Assembly: GCA_030065855.1 (NCBI GenBank)
Contig: JASJCT010000066.1
Span: 1 to 43,768, forward strand
Source: Myxococcota bacterium
Lineage (GTDB): Bacteria > Myxococcota_A > Polyangia > JAAYKL01
Length of the DNA stretch: 43,768 bases
Direction of reading: 5' to 3'
Of the stretch, positions 1 through 8,647 are shown in pieces. Positions within the stretch are counted from its first letter, which is position 1; each line of letters begins with the position of its first letter. The notes under the pieces are model-generated. The model worked only from the letters and a program-made list of their open reading frames with translations. It had not been told where the DNA came from and ran no database searches. The translations under genes were made by a program, and so were the position numbers.

Positions 1-375
1 GCGGCGAAGCGTACCCTTGACGCGGGTGAGAACTGCGGCATTTTGTTTCGGCGACGGGCTGAGGGCGCAACTCACCGTTTTTAAACAAATATTATCCATT
101 CGTCATCCTCATTTTACCCACTACGAATGCAGGAGAGCCTCTTTTTTTGGCTGTAATCTAATTTTAATTGAAAGAGATTACATAAGATCTGGGGAAATAC
201 AGGACTGCTCAATGGGCACGATAGGTGATCTGGGACTATATCGGAAGTGTCGTTGAGGAATGTGAGGAAAGGGATCTGATGTAGTTATGATTATCTATAA
301 ACTGTAGATAATAATGTTGATAAGGATGACGTCGCTTTTGGTGATTTTGACGAAAAGCGAAAAAGGGAATTGATA

Positions 376-717
376 ATGCTCACGGTGCTCGATAATTATC
401 ATGAGAATACGGGTCATGAAGACAAAGAGGTCGATACATCGCTTGTTGTAGGGGATAAAAAATATTGTCTTCAGGATCTCATGTGCCGCCGCTCCTCTTT
501 TGGTGCGATTGATGCGGTAGGCCTTACGCAATTAAATCACGGAGCGAATTTCACGCTCCTTGTGATTGTTGAATGCGCCCACGCCGTCGAACTCCGGGAG
601 AGTAAAAAAGCTCGAAGCAGTATTTTTCAAAACAATTCAAAAATCCTCGGGCTTTGGATGGGGTATTCTTACTTGTTGGGTCTCTTTCGGAGCCAGGCGT
701 TTTCTTCCTCGAGCTAA
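376..717 (+). CDS. doubtful small ORF, unknown
   Basis: This frame is open for 113 codons from an ATG preceded by AAAAAGGGA at a plausible Shine-Dalgarno distance. I recognise no domain, signal peptide or clear membrane helix. The frame contains the strong hairpin at 535-567, and its composition does not look convincingly coding. It may be the remnant of a gene or a chance frame. Treat it as a placeholder only. Confidence 0.18.
   Translation: MLTVLDNYHENTGHEDKEVDTSLVVGDKKYCLQDLMCRRSSFGAIDAVGLTQLNHGANFTLLVIVECAHAVELRESKKARSSIFQNNSKILGLWMGYSYLLGLFRSQAFSSSS
535..567. other. strong hairpin, function unknown
   Basis: AATCAC plus GGAGCG (535-546) pairs with CGCTCC plus GTGATT (554-559 and 562-567). 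The stem is 12 bp with a 2-nt bulge and a 7-nt loop. Neither side is followed by a clear run of T, so it is not a textbook intrinsic terminator on either strand. Confidence 0.4.
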
Positions 718-916
718 ATGACCCCAAATTTTGGAAAGGAGGTGGCAGCATGCACAAAACATAGATAACACGTGAACAAAGCTAGTATTAAATACCGAAA
801 CAATTATTAAATTGTTTCACGAACACAGAACTGTTTTTAGGAACACCTAACACAGGAAGGGTTTGATCTACATTCAAACTCTCAACAGGCGTATACGCCG
901 GAAAGTTAGAAGAAAG

Positions 917-1720
917 ATGAAGAAAATTGTTTTTTTATTTGCAATCGTAACATTTATATTCGGATGCGAAATGGTCGAACTCGAAGACGAATTTGAAGAT
1001 GAAATGAATTTCGAGAAAGAAGACGAGCCGGGGGCAGAGAATCTTGAAGTTGAAACAACCGTAATTGCTGAAATCAAACTCGATAATGGCTTCACTGCAT
1101 ATTGGGAGCGGGAGAATGATGGCTCCCTTTCAAGCGGATTCAAGGCAAGAAATGATGACGAAGAACAGATGGAGAGTGCCCGAAAATATATTGAAGCAGA
1201 AGAAATGGGATTAGGAAGTGCGGAGATATACGAGGTTTTGACTCAAAAACAAGCTCCAGAAAGACTCGTTGCATTCCAAAAAGAAGTTGAAACTATCTTT
1301 CCCAGTCCTGCAGAAATCGAGCAAAACACAGAAGCACTCAAAGTTGAAGAGCCCACAAAAGATTTGAACCGGGAAAATCCAATTATGTCACGTGGTTTAT
1401 GTGATAATCATTGGTATTACATCCCTGCCCACCCTTATGATACCCTTTGTACGATTAGCAGCTACGGCCATGTAATAGGGACCAAGGCCACACCCGGATC
1501 TGGCAGTTATGTTCAAAATTCGAGTCCGTACACAGTAACTCAAAAATTTTATTGGAAGTATTTTAGTTGGTCCAGAAAGCATTTTGTCAAAGACAGAAAG
1601 TGCGCTTCGGGTCAAAATTGCCGACATCAAAATTATTCTGGTGACAACAAATGGAGGGGAGCAAAAGTTTACTCGACATGGACGGTTCCCTTTTATGCGG
1701 TAACCTTAGAAAGGGGATAA
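917..1720 (+). CDS. small acidic lipoprotein, hypothetical
   Basis: Predicted outer-membrane or periplasmic lipoprotein of 267 residues. The ATG at 917 is chosen because it starts a compact signal peptide: MKK, a hydrophobic run, then an IFGC lipobox with Cys17. A TTG further upstream (863) would add 18 mostly basic residues and has its Shine-Dalgarno sequence only about 2 nt away. After the lipobox Cys comes a very acidic segment (residues about 18-45), then a helical charged stretch. The C-terminal half, from about residue 155, is rich in Tyr, Trp, His and Cys (for example CDNHWYY and CASGQNC). I recognise no family. It stands alone and is AT-rich compared with the genes to the right. Function unknown; the lipoprotein call is the firm part. 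Confidence 0.6.
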   Translation: MKKIVFLFAIVTFIFGCEMVELEDEFEDEMNFEKEDEPGAENLEVETTVIAEIKLDNGFTAYWERENDGSLSSGFKARNDDEEQMESARKYIEAEEMGLGSAEIYEVLTQKQAPERLVAFQKEVETIFPSPAEIEQNTEALKVEEPTKDLNRENPIMSRGLCDNHWYYIPAHPYDTLCTISSYGHVIGTKATPGSGSYVQNSSPYTVTQKFYWKYFSWSRKHFVKDRKCASGQNCRHQNYSGDNKWRGAKVYSTWTVPFYAVTLERG

Positions 1721-1839
1721 TAGCTTCCAACATTTTTATCACTTTCCTTTAGTGACCTCAGTTTCTTTTAAAGCGCTACAAATTAATGATCGGCAGTTCG
1801 TATTCAATAAAACACCATAATTCCCAACACGCTTTGGAG

Positions 1840-1865
1840 CTTCAACAAGTAACTTCAACAAGTAA
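1840..1865. repeat. exact 13-bp tandem duplication
   Basis: CTTCAACAAGTAA occurs twice with no gap (1840-1852 and 1853-1865), in the spacer between the lipoprotein gene and the 3' end of the radical SAM gene. It looks like a recent slippage or repair duplication. Two similar duplications lie at 19761-19810. Confidence 0.85.
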
Positions 1866-1887
1866 ATGGAGTCTACAAAAAGGCGTC

Positions 1888-2820
1888 CTATTTTAATTTT
1901 GGCCATAATGGTCTATTTTTAGCCAGATACAAAAGATAAGCCGCAGTATGTCTGATTCTCATTCTAAACGGCAGGTTAGACAGCGATGGCCAAAACAGAT
2001 TACACCTATCACAGGGCTCAGTTCTGTCCCGATATCCTCTCCGGTGCATTTCTTTGACTTTTGTCGCCTTGTTGTTATTGAACACTTCCAGGACACTGTT
2101 TTCGATGACACTTCCCCAACCGTACGCACCCTCTTGATCCATGCAACAGAGGGTTGTCTCTCCGTTCGAGAGGATGTCCAGGCGTTCTATGTGCTCACAG
2201 GGATACCTTGGGACTGGGAGTGACGAATGGATATCCCCTTTATAGTTGAAGAGCCCAACTGTCATGGGTTTGACACCCAGTTTCGCGCACAACTTTTTAA
2301 AATCACTTATTTCTTTTGCACTGCTTTCCTCGGTCAATGTCAGGCGAACAACGATCTTGTCCGCCACGGGCCCCTTTGGGTTAGGGCCACTTAGATAACG
2401 CAAATTGTTCATTGTTTTATTAAATGACAGGCCTACGACCCTTTCATAACGCAATCTATCAATAGTGTTGAGCGAAATGAACAACTTAGATACTTTGAAT
2501 GACCTAAGCTCGTCGCTTTTTTTCGGAGAGAGCGCTGCTCCATTGGAGTAGAGTTGAAGGGCTGTGTTCGGAAGCTTGGTGTTTATATAATCGAGTCTGT
2601 CGAAAATCCTGGGATCTACAAAAGGTTCTCCCTGGAGAAATGGTTCTATAAACCGTAAGGGAAATCCCGCGCAATCGTCGACGATCTTCTTGAATAGATC
2701 TTCATCCATGACTTTACGCTCTCTTTTGAGAGCATTGTTGGGACAAAACGAGCACTTTGCATTGCAGCGATTGGTGGTCTCGACAGAAACGAGTCTTGGA
2801 TATTCAATCGTCATGCGCAT
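1888..2820 (-). CDS. radical SAM protein with SPASM-like C-terminus
   Basis: Predicted 310-residue radical SAM enzyme. Near the N-terminus the motif CNAKCSFC (Cys19, Cys23, Cys26) is the CxxxCxxC site that binds the SAM-cleaving 4Fe-4S cluster. The segment LFISLNTIDRLRYERVVG is typical of the family core. The C-terminal 100 residues carry further cysteines (C in PCEHIERLD, CC in TTLCCMDQ, and CDRC near residue 278) in the pattern of a SPASM or twitch domain, which holds an auxiliary Fe-S cluster. Such proteins modify peptides, sugars or cofactors; the substrate cannot be read here. It lies downstream of the zinc-finger methyltransferase on the same strand with a 212-bp spacer, so the two may act together, for example in surface-polymer or natural-product modification. 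AT-rich composition suggests transfer. The start is ATG with no strong Shine-Dalgarno; an ATG two codons later is equally possible. Confidence 0.82.
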   Translation of the reverse strand: MRMTIEYPRLVSVETTNRCNAKCSFCPNNALKRERKVMDEDLFKKIVDDCAGFPLRFIEPFLQGEPFVDPRIFDRLDYINTKLPNTALQLYSNGAALSPKKSDELRSFKVSKLFISLNTIDRLRYERVVGLSFNKTMNNLRYLSGPNPKGPVADKIVVRLTLTEESSAKEISDFKKLCAKLGVKPMTVGLFNYKGDIHSSLPVPRYPCEHIERLDILSNGETTLCCMDQEGAYGWGSVIENSVLEVFNNNKATKVKEMHRRGYRDRTEPCDRCNLFWPSLSNLPFRMRIRHTAAYLLYLAKNRPLWPKLK

Positions 2821-3032
2821 AGATCCATGATTCTCAAGTTAGATACGATGACAGCCGACATCAACATCCCCTTTTACGATTCTTTATCTGATAACATTTT
2901 ATCCAATACGAACGAACCATTGTGTCTCCAAGAGGAGTTTCTTGGCAGGCAAGGAATAGACGCTCAAGGTGCTATTTTGTTTGGTGAGTATTATCATTTC
3001 GACATTCAGCCTATCTTCGCCCATAGAATTTT

Positions 3033-3950
3033 TCAAGAGTTCTCTTTTTTCCCCACAATTACCAAGGTAGCGCGAGTTCCTTTTTTAGGAAGTATTCTGC
3101 CAAGATCGTATCGAACGAACTGCGCCAGATGCGATATTATTTGCTTATGCCATTTAGAAGGAGGGAGCTTTGTGGGGATAGCCCACATTGGCTTAGGCTC
3201 TCTGGATTGTGCCACTTTTTTGGCGAATTGGCGTTCGATCCAAGCAAAGGGCGCCAATCTGGAGAGTAGAGTAAATCGATGGGTCCGAACGGGGGTAAAC
3301 CCGGTCTTTCTCAGCAACAGGTCAATGGTTTTTTCAGAAAAATGATAGAGATGATCCGGCAATTCCAAATACACATCGGGATCAGCCGGCAGTTCCGCCA
3401 AGTTTCCCGTTTCCATGATCACAAACCCTCCGGGACGCAATAAACGATGCATGATAGCGAATTCCTCTAAGGGATAGGCCAGATGACTCAGGACGTTTCT
3501 CATGTATACGGCATCAAATGAATTATCCTCAAAGGGAACATCCCGCAGAATACCTTCAAATGTGGGGATTTGGAGTACATTTCGGCTGTACTCTACAAAT
3601 TGATGGGTGATATCTATGCCCTGAACGTCAAACCCTGATTTTTTAGCCTCCCACAAAAAATATCCTGCCGCAGATCCCACTTCGAGCAGGCGTCCTTCGG
3701 AGATATATTTAGAAATCAATTGTAAACACTTTTTGGCCTGAATGGACTTCAGATCTCTCTCAAGCAAATGTCCTGATAAATCGATTTGCGTTTCTTGCCC
3801 CTCGTACAGTTTTTTCATCTCATCGATACTCGGCCTGGGCGTTACCCACACGAGTTCGCAACGAGAGCAGCGTACTGCTCGGTATCCGTTTTCCTCCTTG
3901 TACAATTCGCTTTTTGCATCATCGCAAAAAATACAGTTCACATCTTCCAT
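3033..3950 (-). CDS. class I SAM methyltransferase with N-terminal zinc finger
   Basis: 305-residue SAM-dependent methyltransferase. The N-terminus has two Cys pairs (Cys6/Cys9 and Cys28/Cys31) resembling the zinc-binding head seen in sugar C-methyltransferases and related proteins. The SAM-binding motif I is LLEVGSAAGYFLWEA, followed by an acidic loop end (VQGID) and motif IV-like DAVYMRNVLSHL. LLRPGGFVIMETGN is the usual post-motif. The start at 3950 is preferred because GGAAAG lies about 8 nt upstream; an in-frame ATG at 4004 would add 18 basic residues of no recognisable domain. It is the first gene of a likely pair with the radical SAM gene. The substrate is unknown; sugars, lipids and polyketide-like metabolites are all possible. 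Confidence 0.82.
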   Translation of the reverse strand: MEDVNCIFCDDAKSELYKEENGYRAVRCSRCELVWVTPRPSIDEMKKLYEGQETQIDLSGHLLERDLKSIQAKKCLQLISKYISEGRLLEVGSAAGYFLWEAKKSGFDVQGIDITHQFVEYSRNVLQIPTFEGILRDVPFEDNSFDAVYMRNVLSHLAYPLEEFAIMHRLLRPGGFVIMETGNLAELPADPDVYLELPDHLYHFSEKTIDLLLRKTGFTPVRTHRFTLLSRLAPFAWIERQFAKKVAQSREPKPMWAIPTKLPPSKWHKQIISHLAQFVRYDLGRILPKKGTRATLVIVGKKENS

Positions 3951-4377
3951 GGTATTCACTTTCCAGTTGGCACCATCGCGCCTCTTTGCTTGCCCACTAA
4001 CCATATCTTCATTCCAGGGTCAATCCGCCTAAAGATAATCGGAATCGGTATCGAGTATTATATGGAAGATGACCGCAGACCGCATCGGGTCGTCCAACTC
4101 GAGGCTATTAATTGGAGATTGGCGCCCTTGCCTCTCCATTAACGCTGTAACCCGATCCGTAACCCGCGTTACGATCCCAGTTCTACAGGCCCTTTGGGCC
4201 ATTAACATGCCTGACTTAGTGCCTGAAATTTAATAGCGATTACAAGTACTTATACTTTTTTCAAAGCGTAGGATGTGCAGTGGCACAGATATTTCAATTG
4301 CCTCCATCCACAATGGCAGGGCCCGGTCGCTCAGACACCGCTCAGCCACAAAACCCATGTCGATTGGAGGCATTGTT
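3951..4377. promoter_or_regulatory. divergent intergenic region upstream of the protease gene
   Basis: Between two divergent genes. It holds a perfect inverted repeat, CGTAAC-CCGC-GTTACG, at 4158-4173, a small hairpin GGCCC-TTT-GGGCC at 4188-4200, and a good -10-like TATACT at 4251-4256 without a convincing -35 box. From about 4260 the sequence would be the protease mRNA leader. No coding sequence recognised. Confidence 0.4.
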
Positions 4378-7056
4378 ATGAGACTGAGAAGAAAACACAT
4401 CATGCATCATTTGAATCGGGGAAATATCAACTGGAAAGGAGGGATGTTATCGGTCCTGTTGGTTCTGGCAAGTGCCTGCTCAGAAGAAGGGTCGTCAGGA
4501 AACGGGGATATCTGGGATGAGGCGGACACAGATTCGCAAACAGGACAAACAGATACCGATGTGGACACAGGTACCGACACCGACGAGGCTGTGGACGGGG
4601 ATATTGCCTTGCCCGGCTTTGAGTGGGAGGTCGACCCGTCCATACAGCCATTTGCCGAGGCACTGCATGGGTTCACCCCGGAAAGCCCACCCAGGCCCCT
4701 GTCTGCAGTAGGCGGGGCAGACATGCCCACGGCTACCTTTGTTCAAAACGAGCTCGTCATATTCAGCGACGACTCCGATGCAGTGGCCCGATTCGTCGCG
4801 CGCGTGGGTGGCGATCTAATCTTGAGCGAAGATCCAGTGGCATCGGGCGTGGAGACCCCAATGATGCACCTGGTCGCAGTAAATGAACCTGCAGTCGATA
4901 TGGCTGATATGGCCGAGGATATGACCCGGCTCGCCCGGCGCGCGTTGATTGATGACGGCGAGCACGGCGACGCAACCTCAGATGATGGAGAACACGGGGA
5001 CAGCACATTGCGCTTCTCAGACATGCTGGGTGCAAGGCTCGTGGCTCTGGCAGCCCGGGAGGCCGCTGTTGAGGGACTGGTCGTGGCGATCAACTGGGTG
5101 TCTCAGCCCTCTGCGATTCCTTACTACACCGAGGAAGCGCATAACGGGACGAGCGGCTTCCGCGATGCCTACGACTTTGATTGGTTCAAGCGGGACACTG
5201 GCATGCGGACCGGCGTGACCGACGCGTGGAACCTACTGCACCACGGCGGCAGGTTGGACAATACAGTAAAGATAGCCATCCTCGATATGGGCTTTAAAGT
5301 CACAAGCGACCTAGAAAACGTCACGGCCACCACTGTTTGGCCTGGCTTTGGTCCGCTCAACAGGGAGAACGACTACGATTGCACCGGTGGATCTGAGTGT
5401 CCCTGGCACGGTACTGATGTGGCCGGCGCAGCCATGGGTATTGAAGACAATCAATTTGGTTCGGCCGGTCCAGCCGGCCCGGTCGGAGAGCCGGTCCTGG
5501 TCTACACCACCTATGACTACCTCGCGTCTATCACCGCGGTATATCGAGCGCGCAGCAAGGGCGCCAAGATCATCAACATGAGCTATGGCGTGCCTGTACC
5601 CTGGTGGCTCAAATGGACAGTGGCTGGGTTTCGCCATGCCACCAGCGCCATTCGAGATTCAGGGGTCTTGCTATTTGCAGCGGCTGGCAATGAACACAGG
5701 AATGTAGATTCAGAGATCTGCTTTTTGGGCTATTGCTGGGAAAAGACGTTCTATACCCCGTGCGAAAACGGGGGCGTTACTTGCGTGGGCGGCCTTAGCG
5801 GTCCACATTCAATCGACCCCAGCTCCAACTACGGGGATGAAAACGTGGATCTCTACGGTCCCTGGTGTGTATCGGTGGGTCCGAATCCAGAGGATAATGA
5901 TTTTCATACGAGCTGCGGTACGAGTATCTCGTCGCCATTCGTCGCAGGCGTGGCCGCCCTGGTGTGGGCTGCCAATCCCAGTTTGAGTGCCGCTGACGTG
6001 GCCGGTATTCTCGCCGATACTGCCGATGGATACCGGGAGGAAAAGGTCAATGCGTACGAGGCGGTCCTGACCGCCATCGGCACCCTGTCAGATGTGACGA
6101 TTGTCGACCCCAACCCGGGCAGTGAGATCATCTTTGGCATCCCATCGCCTCTATCGGCTGACCTGACCTTTGTCTCCAAACCAGGTCCCCCGATCGATGC
6201 TGTCCTAACGTGGTACTCATCCTTGGATGGGGAACTCGGCAGCAGAGAGGTCACGGTCGAGAGAGAGACCGGGGATGTCCATTCAGAACGTGTATACCTG
6301 GACGCCGGCCTCAGTGAAGGCCTGCACCAGATTACCGTGATAGCGGAAATTGAACGCCCCGGAGACATATGGAATTTATTCCCTCCGATTATTCGGCAAG
6401 ATACCTCCAACGTCCTCGTTACAAATCCCGGACCATCTGTAGTGATCGAAACGCCGTCAGCAGGTGAAACGTTCTGCCAAGGTGAGTCCATTGTGTTTCG
6501 CGCGGTGGGATCAGACGTCAACCAAACCCTGCCCCAGAGCGCATATGCCTGGACCTCAATCGTAGATGCCACGCCGTTTCCAATCGCCTACCTCTTGGGC
6601 GATGGCCCTGTGATGACTACCGACCTGCTACCAGCTGGAGAGCAAACAGTATCAGTAACCATTACAGACAATGGAGGAGAAAGTGCAGCGGATTCAGTGG
6701 ATATTGAGATCATTCCCATAAGCGATCCTGCGTGCAGCAACCTACCCCCTCAAATCGCCATTACCGCGCCAGTATCCGGCGCCGTGATCATGGCCACAGG
6801 CTACGACGAAAACGGGACTTACGCGGACATCGCGCTTCAGGCCACGGTCACTGATTACGAAGACGATGATGCCACCCTCCAAGTCGAATGGTATTCAGAT
6901 ACGGACGGCCTCATCGCCACCGGTGCCGACACCACCGGGCGGGTCTATATGACCGACGTCTGCGACTCATCCCACATCATTACCGCGCATGTGGTGGACA
7001 GTGATGCCAATGAAGACCAAGACGCGGTCTCGATTCACATCTACATTGTCTGCTAG
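4378..7056 (+). CDS. subtilisin-like (S8) serine protease lipoprotein with Ig/PKD-like tail
   Basis: 892-residue surface protease. The ATG at 4378 is chosen because TTGGAGG sits 7 nt upstream; longer starts lack a ribosome site. A basic N-region and the run LSVLLVLASAC end in a lipobox (Cys about residue 34), followed by an acidic Asp/Thr-rich linker. The catalytic triad is visible: Asp303 (IAILDMGF), His344 (WHGTDVAG) and Ser516 (CGTSISSPF), with oxyanion Asn438 (AAAGNEH). An inhibitor-like propeptide may occupy about 110-240; its middle repeats DDGEHGD. After about residue 570 there are three beta-sandwich modules (starting near VTIVDPNPG, PSVVIETPS and PPQIAITAP), like the Ig/PKD modules of myxobacterial exoproteins. 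Likely role: degrading proteins outside the cell while lipid-anchored. Its stop codon overlaps that of the convergent gene in a shared CTAG. Confidence 0.9.
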   Translation: MRLRRKHIMHHLNRGNINWKGGMLSVLLVLASACSEEGSSGNGDIWDEADTDSQTGQTDTDVDTGTDTDEAVDGDIALPGFEWEVDPSIQPFAEALHGFTPESPPRPLSAVGGADMPTATFVQNELVIFSDDSDAVARFVARVGGDLILSEDPVASGVETPMMHLVAVNEPAVDMADMAEDMTRLARRALIDDGEHGDATSDDGEHGDSTLRFSDMLGARLVALAAREAAVEGLVVAINWVSQPSAIPYYTEEAHNGTSGFRDAYDFDWFKRDTGMRTGVTDAWNLLHHGGRLDNTVKIAILDMGFKVTSDLENVTATTVWPGFGPLNRENDYDCTGGSECPWHGTDVAGAAMGIEDNQFGSAGPAGPVGEPVLVYTTYDYLASITAVYRARSKGAKIINMSYGVPVPWWLKWTVAGFRHATSAIRDSGVLLFAAAGNEHRNVDSEICFLGYCWEKTFYTPCENGGVTCVGGLSGPHSIDPSSNYGDENVDLYGPWCVSVGPNPEDNDFHTSCGTSISSPFVAGVAALVWAANPSLSAADVAGILADTADGYREEKVNAYEAVLTAIGTLSDVTIVDPNPGSEIIFGIPSPLSADLTFVSKPGPPIDAVLTWYSSLDGELGSREVTVERETGDVHSERVYLDAGLSEGLHQITVIAEIERPGDIWNLFPPIIRQDTSNVLVTNPGPSVVIETPSAGETFCQGESIVFRAVGSDVNQTLPQSAYAWTSIVDATPFPIAYLLGDGPVMTTDLLPAGEQTVSVTITDNGGESAADSVDIEIIPISDPACSNLPPQIAITAPVSGAVIMATGYDENGTYADIALQATVTDYEDDDATLQVEWYSDTDGLIATGADTTGRVYMTDVCDSSHIITAHVVDSDANEDQDAVSIHIYIVC

Positions 7057-7580
7057 TTCCGTTCTTGCCTAGACTCGTCCGGCTGGGGATTGTTTGAAAA
7101 GACCTGGAGCCCGAACTGGCCGAAACCCGAAAACATTTTCACCAGGATTTTATACTGTCCACTCGCGCGAATGCAGGGGTCTGTTTTCACTATCGGGGTG
7201 TTGTTTTTGGTTGTATCCCGTTGCACTTCTCGCCCACCTGGCGCCAAAAGGGAGATATTGATGTCCCGGACCGATGGGCTACCCACACCAATGATGGTGT
7301 AGCAGTGTCCTGCTTTGAGCCTGATCTCGAATATTTTCCTATTTCCAGTGGAGAGCTTTCCTTTAAGTACCGGAGATACTGGGACACGTCCGTCGCCAGA
7401 GGTCTGGTGGAGCTGTCGAATTTTGTTTGCGATGAAATCGGTGGCATGCCCGCCCGCGGTTTCCTGTCCTTTGGGTGAGCCAGTTGTATCGGCTGGCATA
7501 CCAAGCGTAACCGCACCCACCAAGCAAGACCAAAGACCAAAGATACCTACCCCCAAAAGCGCGTTTGCAGATCGCTTCAT
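7053..7580 (-). CDS. small secreted protein, PPC-like
   Basis: 175 residues. Residues 1-25 form a signal peptide (MKRSANALLGVGIFGLWSCLVGAV); the Cys at position 19 sits inside the hydrophobic run, so a lipobox is not clear. The C-terminal half (KIFEIRLKAGHCYTIIGVGSPSVRDINISLLAPGGREV, then GQYKILVKMFSGFGQFGLQVF) resembles the beta-sandwich PPC domain that accompanies secreted proteases and often reads 'Y.i...g......D..l..p.G'. It is translationally coupled to the membrane protein upstream: the ATG overlaps its TGA (ATGA). It converges on the protease gene, with the two stop codons sharing CTAG. Function unknown; association with secreted proteolysis is inference from domain type and position. 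Confidence 0.6.
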   Translation of the reverse strand: MKRSANALLGVGIFGLWSCLVGAVTLGMPADTTGSPKGQETAGGHATDFIANKIRQLHQTSGDGRVPVSPVLKGKLSTGNRKIFEIRLKAGHCYTIIGVGSPSVRDINISLLAPGGREVQRDTTKNNTPIVKTDPCIRASGQYKILVKMFSGFGQFGLQVFSNNPQPDESRQERN

Positions 7581-8338
7581 CTAAATAGCCGCTCTCGCAA
7601 TGGGGGTGGCACCGCCATGGATGCGCGGATTTCCCCTTCCTGATCATCAATAAATGGCGTCGAGGAGCGATACGCCTGAGCAAATAGGTGAACAATGATA
7701 ACATTGGCGATAAATATACTGAAACAGGCCACACAGGCGGCGATACCCAATCCGACGACAAGGGCGGCCATGCCAACTGCTAGGTACACCAGGCCTACAG
7801 CTGCGAGGATCAATAAGCAGGTGAAACCGACCGCCACATTTGCGGCCAGGGCCAGGAGCCACACTTTGAGGTAGATCTTTTTGTTGTCCTTAATAAATTG
7901 TAGGATCGGTCCCATCTCAAACGCAGATCGCAGCGATTTTAGAACAATATATCGAATGAGTGCCAGGGGAAGCAGGAATGACACGGCGATCATGAGGATC
8001 AGTTCTATCGGCCAAAGATAAAAACCCGCAAAAGGACTGACTGAAGCCACTTGTATTTCGATGAGGACCAAATAAAAGAGGATGAGCGGGGCATTATATG
8101 CCAATATGATGAGCACTGGTTGGGCGCCCTCGTGGAAAAGCGCTTTTAAGTCGTTCCATTCCGGTAATCTGGCATCGCGCCCTTCAAGGGCAGCGCAGAA
8201 AATATTCATTAAATATCCAATTACGACAAAGGCGAAAAAAACGGTAAAAAAGAGAAAGGAATAAGCGCCGCCGATCAGTAACTTTCGGCGCGCATTGGGG
8301 GCCTTGAAGGCAAACACAAACGAACGCTCGATCTTCAT
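7577..8338 (-). CDS. DUF4013-like integral membrane protein
   Basis: 253 residues with about six membrane segments in paired blocks, including FLFFTVFFAFVVIGYLM, PVLIILAYNAPLILFYLVL, PIELILMIAVSFLLPLALI and AANVAVGFTCLLILAAVGLVYLAV. The sequence GYLMNIFCAALEGRDARLPEWNDLKALFHEGAQ matches the hallmark of DUF4013 proteins (GY..., LP.W......F..G). That family has no known biochemical role. Residues after about 230 are cytoplasmic and hydrophilic. An AAAGG Shine-Dalgarno precedes the ATG by 7 nt, and a -35/-10 promoter lies about 55 nt upstream. It is the first gene of a two-gene operon with the secreted protein. Confidence 0.7.
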   Translation of the reverse strand: MKIERSFVFAFKAPNARRKLLIGGAYSFLFFTVFFAFVVIGYLMNIFCAALEGRDARLPEWNDLKALFHEGAQPVLIILAYNAPLILFYLVLIEIQVASVSPFAGFYLWPIELILMIAVSFLLPLALIRYIVLKSLRSAFEMGPILQFIKDNKKIYLKVWLLALAANVAVGFTCLLILAAVGLVYLAVGMAALVVGLGIAACVACFSIFIANVIIVHLFAQAYRSSTPFIDDQEGEIRASMAVPPPLRERLFR

Positions 8339-8390
8339 CGAAACGCCTTTCGTTCGGACCTGTACATAGCGGTACTTAAGCCTCTAACCT

Positions 8391-8418
8391 AGCATAATTT
8401 AAAAAAAAATATATGCAA
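8391..8418 (-). promoter_or_regulatory. putative sigma-70 promoter of the DUF4013 operon
   Basis: On the minus strand, TTGCAT (8413-8418) and TATGCT (8391-8396) are separated by 16 nt that include a 9-nt T run. The likely transcription start is about 45 nt upstream of the ATG at 8338. Confidence 0.45.
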
Positions 8419-8647
8419 ATTTCAGGACGCTGTCCACTTTAGCGCCAAACAGGGTGTCGCCTAAAAAGCCTAACTCAGACACTTTACGAGTGGCCGTCCC
8501 GAGACAGCGATTTCTTGGGGCAAAATGTAGCAGCGGGGTTTATCCTCGCTTGCAGCATAGCTGGACATTACTTGGTTTTTCACCGTGGGGATAACCCCCA
8601 CGGTTACAAGATAAGGTTGAAAACTGGCATTTCCTGACGGGAGCTAA
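8419..8647. other. intergenic spacer with a hairpin
   Basis: No gene seen. A perfect hairpin with 9-bp arms (ACCGTGGGG, loop ATAAC, CCCCACGGT) lies at 8582-8604. On the minus strand the stem is followed by GAAAAACC, not a T run, so it is at best a weak transcription stop for the long operon that ends at 8648. Confidence 0.4.

Larger units (their letters stand above)
1..916. other. AT-rich stretch without a recognisable gene
   Basis: No open frame here has a protein signature I recognise. The first 75 bases are GC-rich and open in both directions at the left edge, so the end of a neighbouring gene may be cut by the window. An inverted repeat with 8-bp arms lies at 290-312 and a stronger hairpin at 535-567. 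At 735-744 there is a near-perfect Shine-Dalgarno sequence (AAAGGAGGTG), but the ATG at 750 it serves opens only four codons (MHKT) before TAG. The stretch reads as a decayed or regulatory region. Confidence 0.5.

Noticed and set aside
17..256. 79-codon frame at the left edge
   Set aside because: No domain or ribosome site, AT-rich C-terminal half. The GC-rich first 75 bases might belong to a gene cut by the edge but cannot be identified.
2827..3345. 172-codon open frame on the plus strand
   Set aside because: Its second half lies antisense to the methyltransferase gene and its product has no recognisable domain; it also lacks a good ribosome site.
8582..8604. Hairpin as an intrinsic terminator of the phoH operon
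   Set aside because: The stem is good, but no T run follows it on the minus strand.
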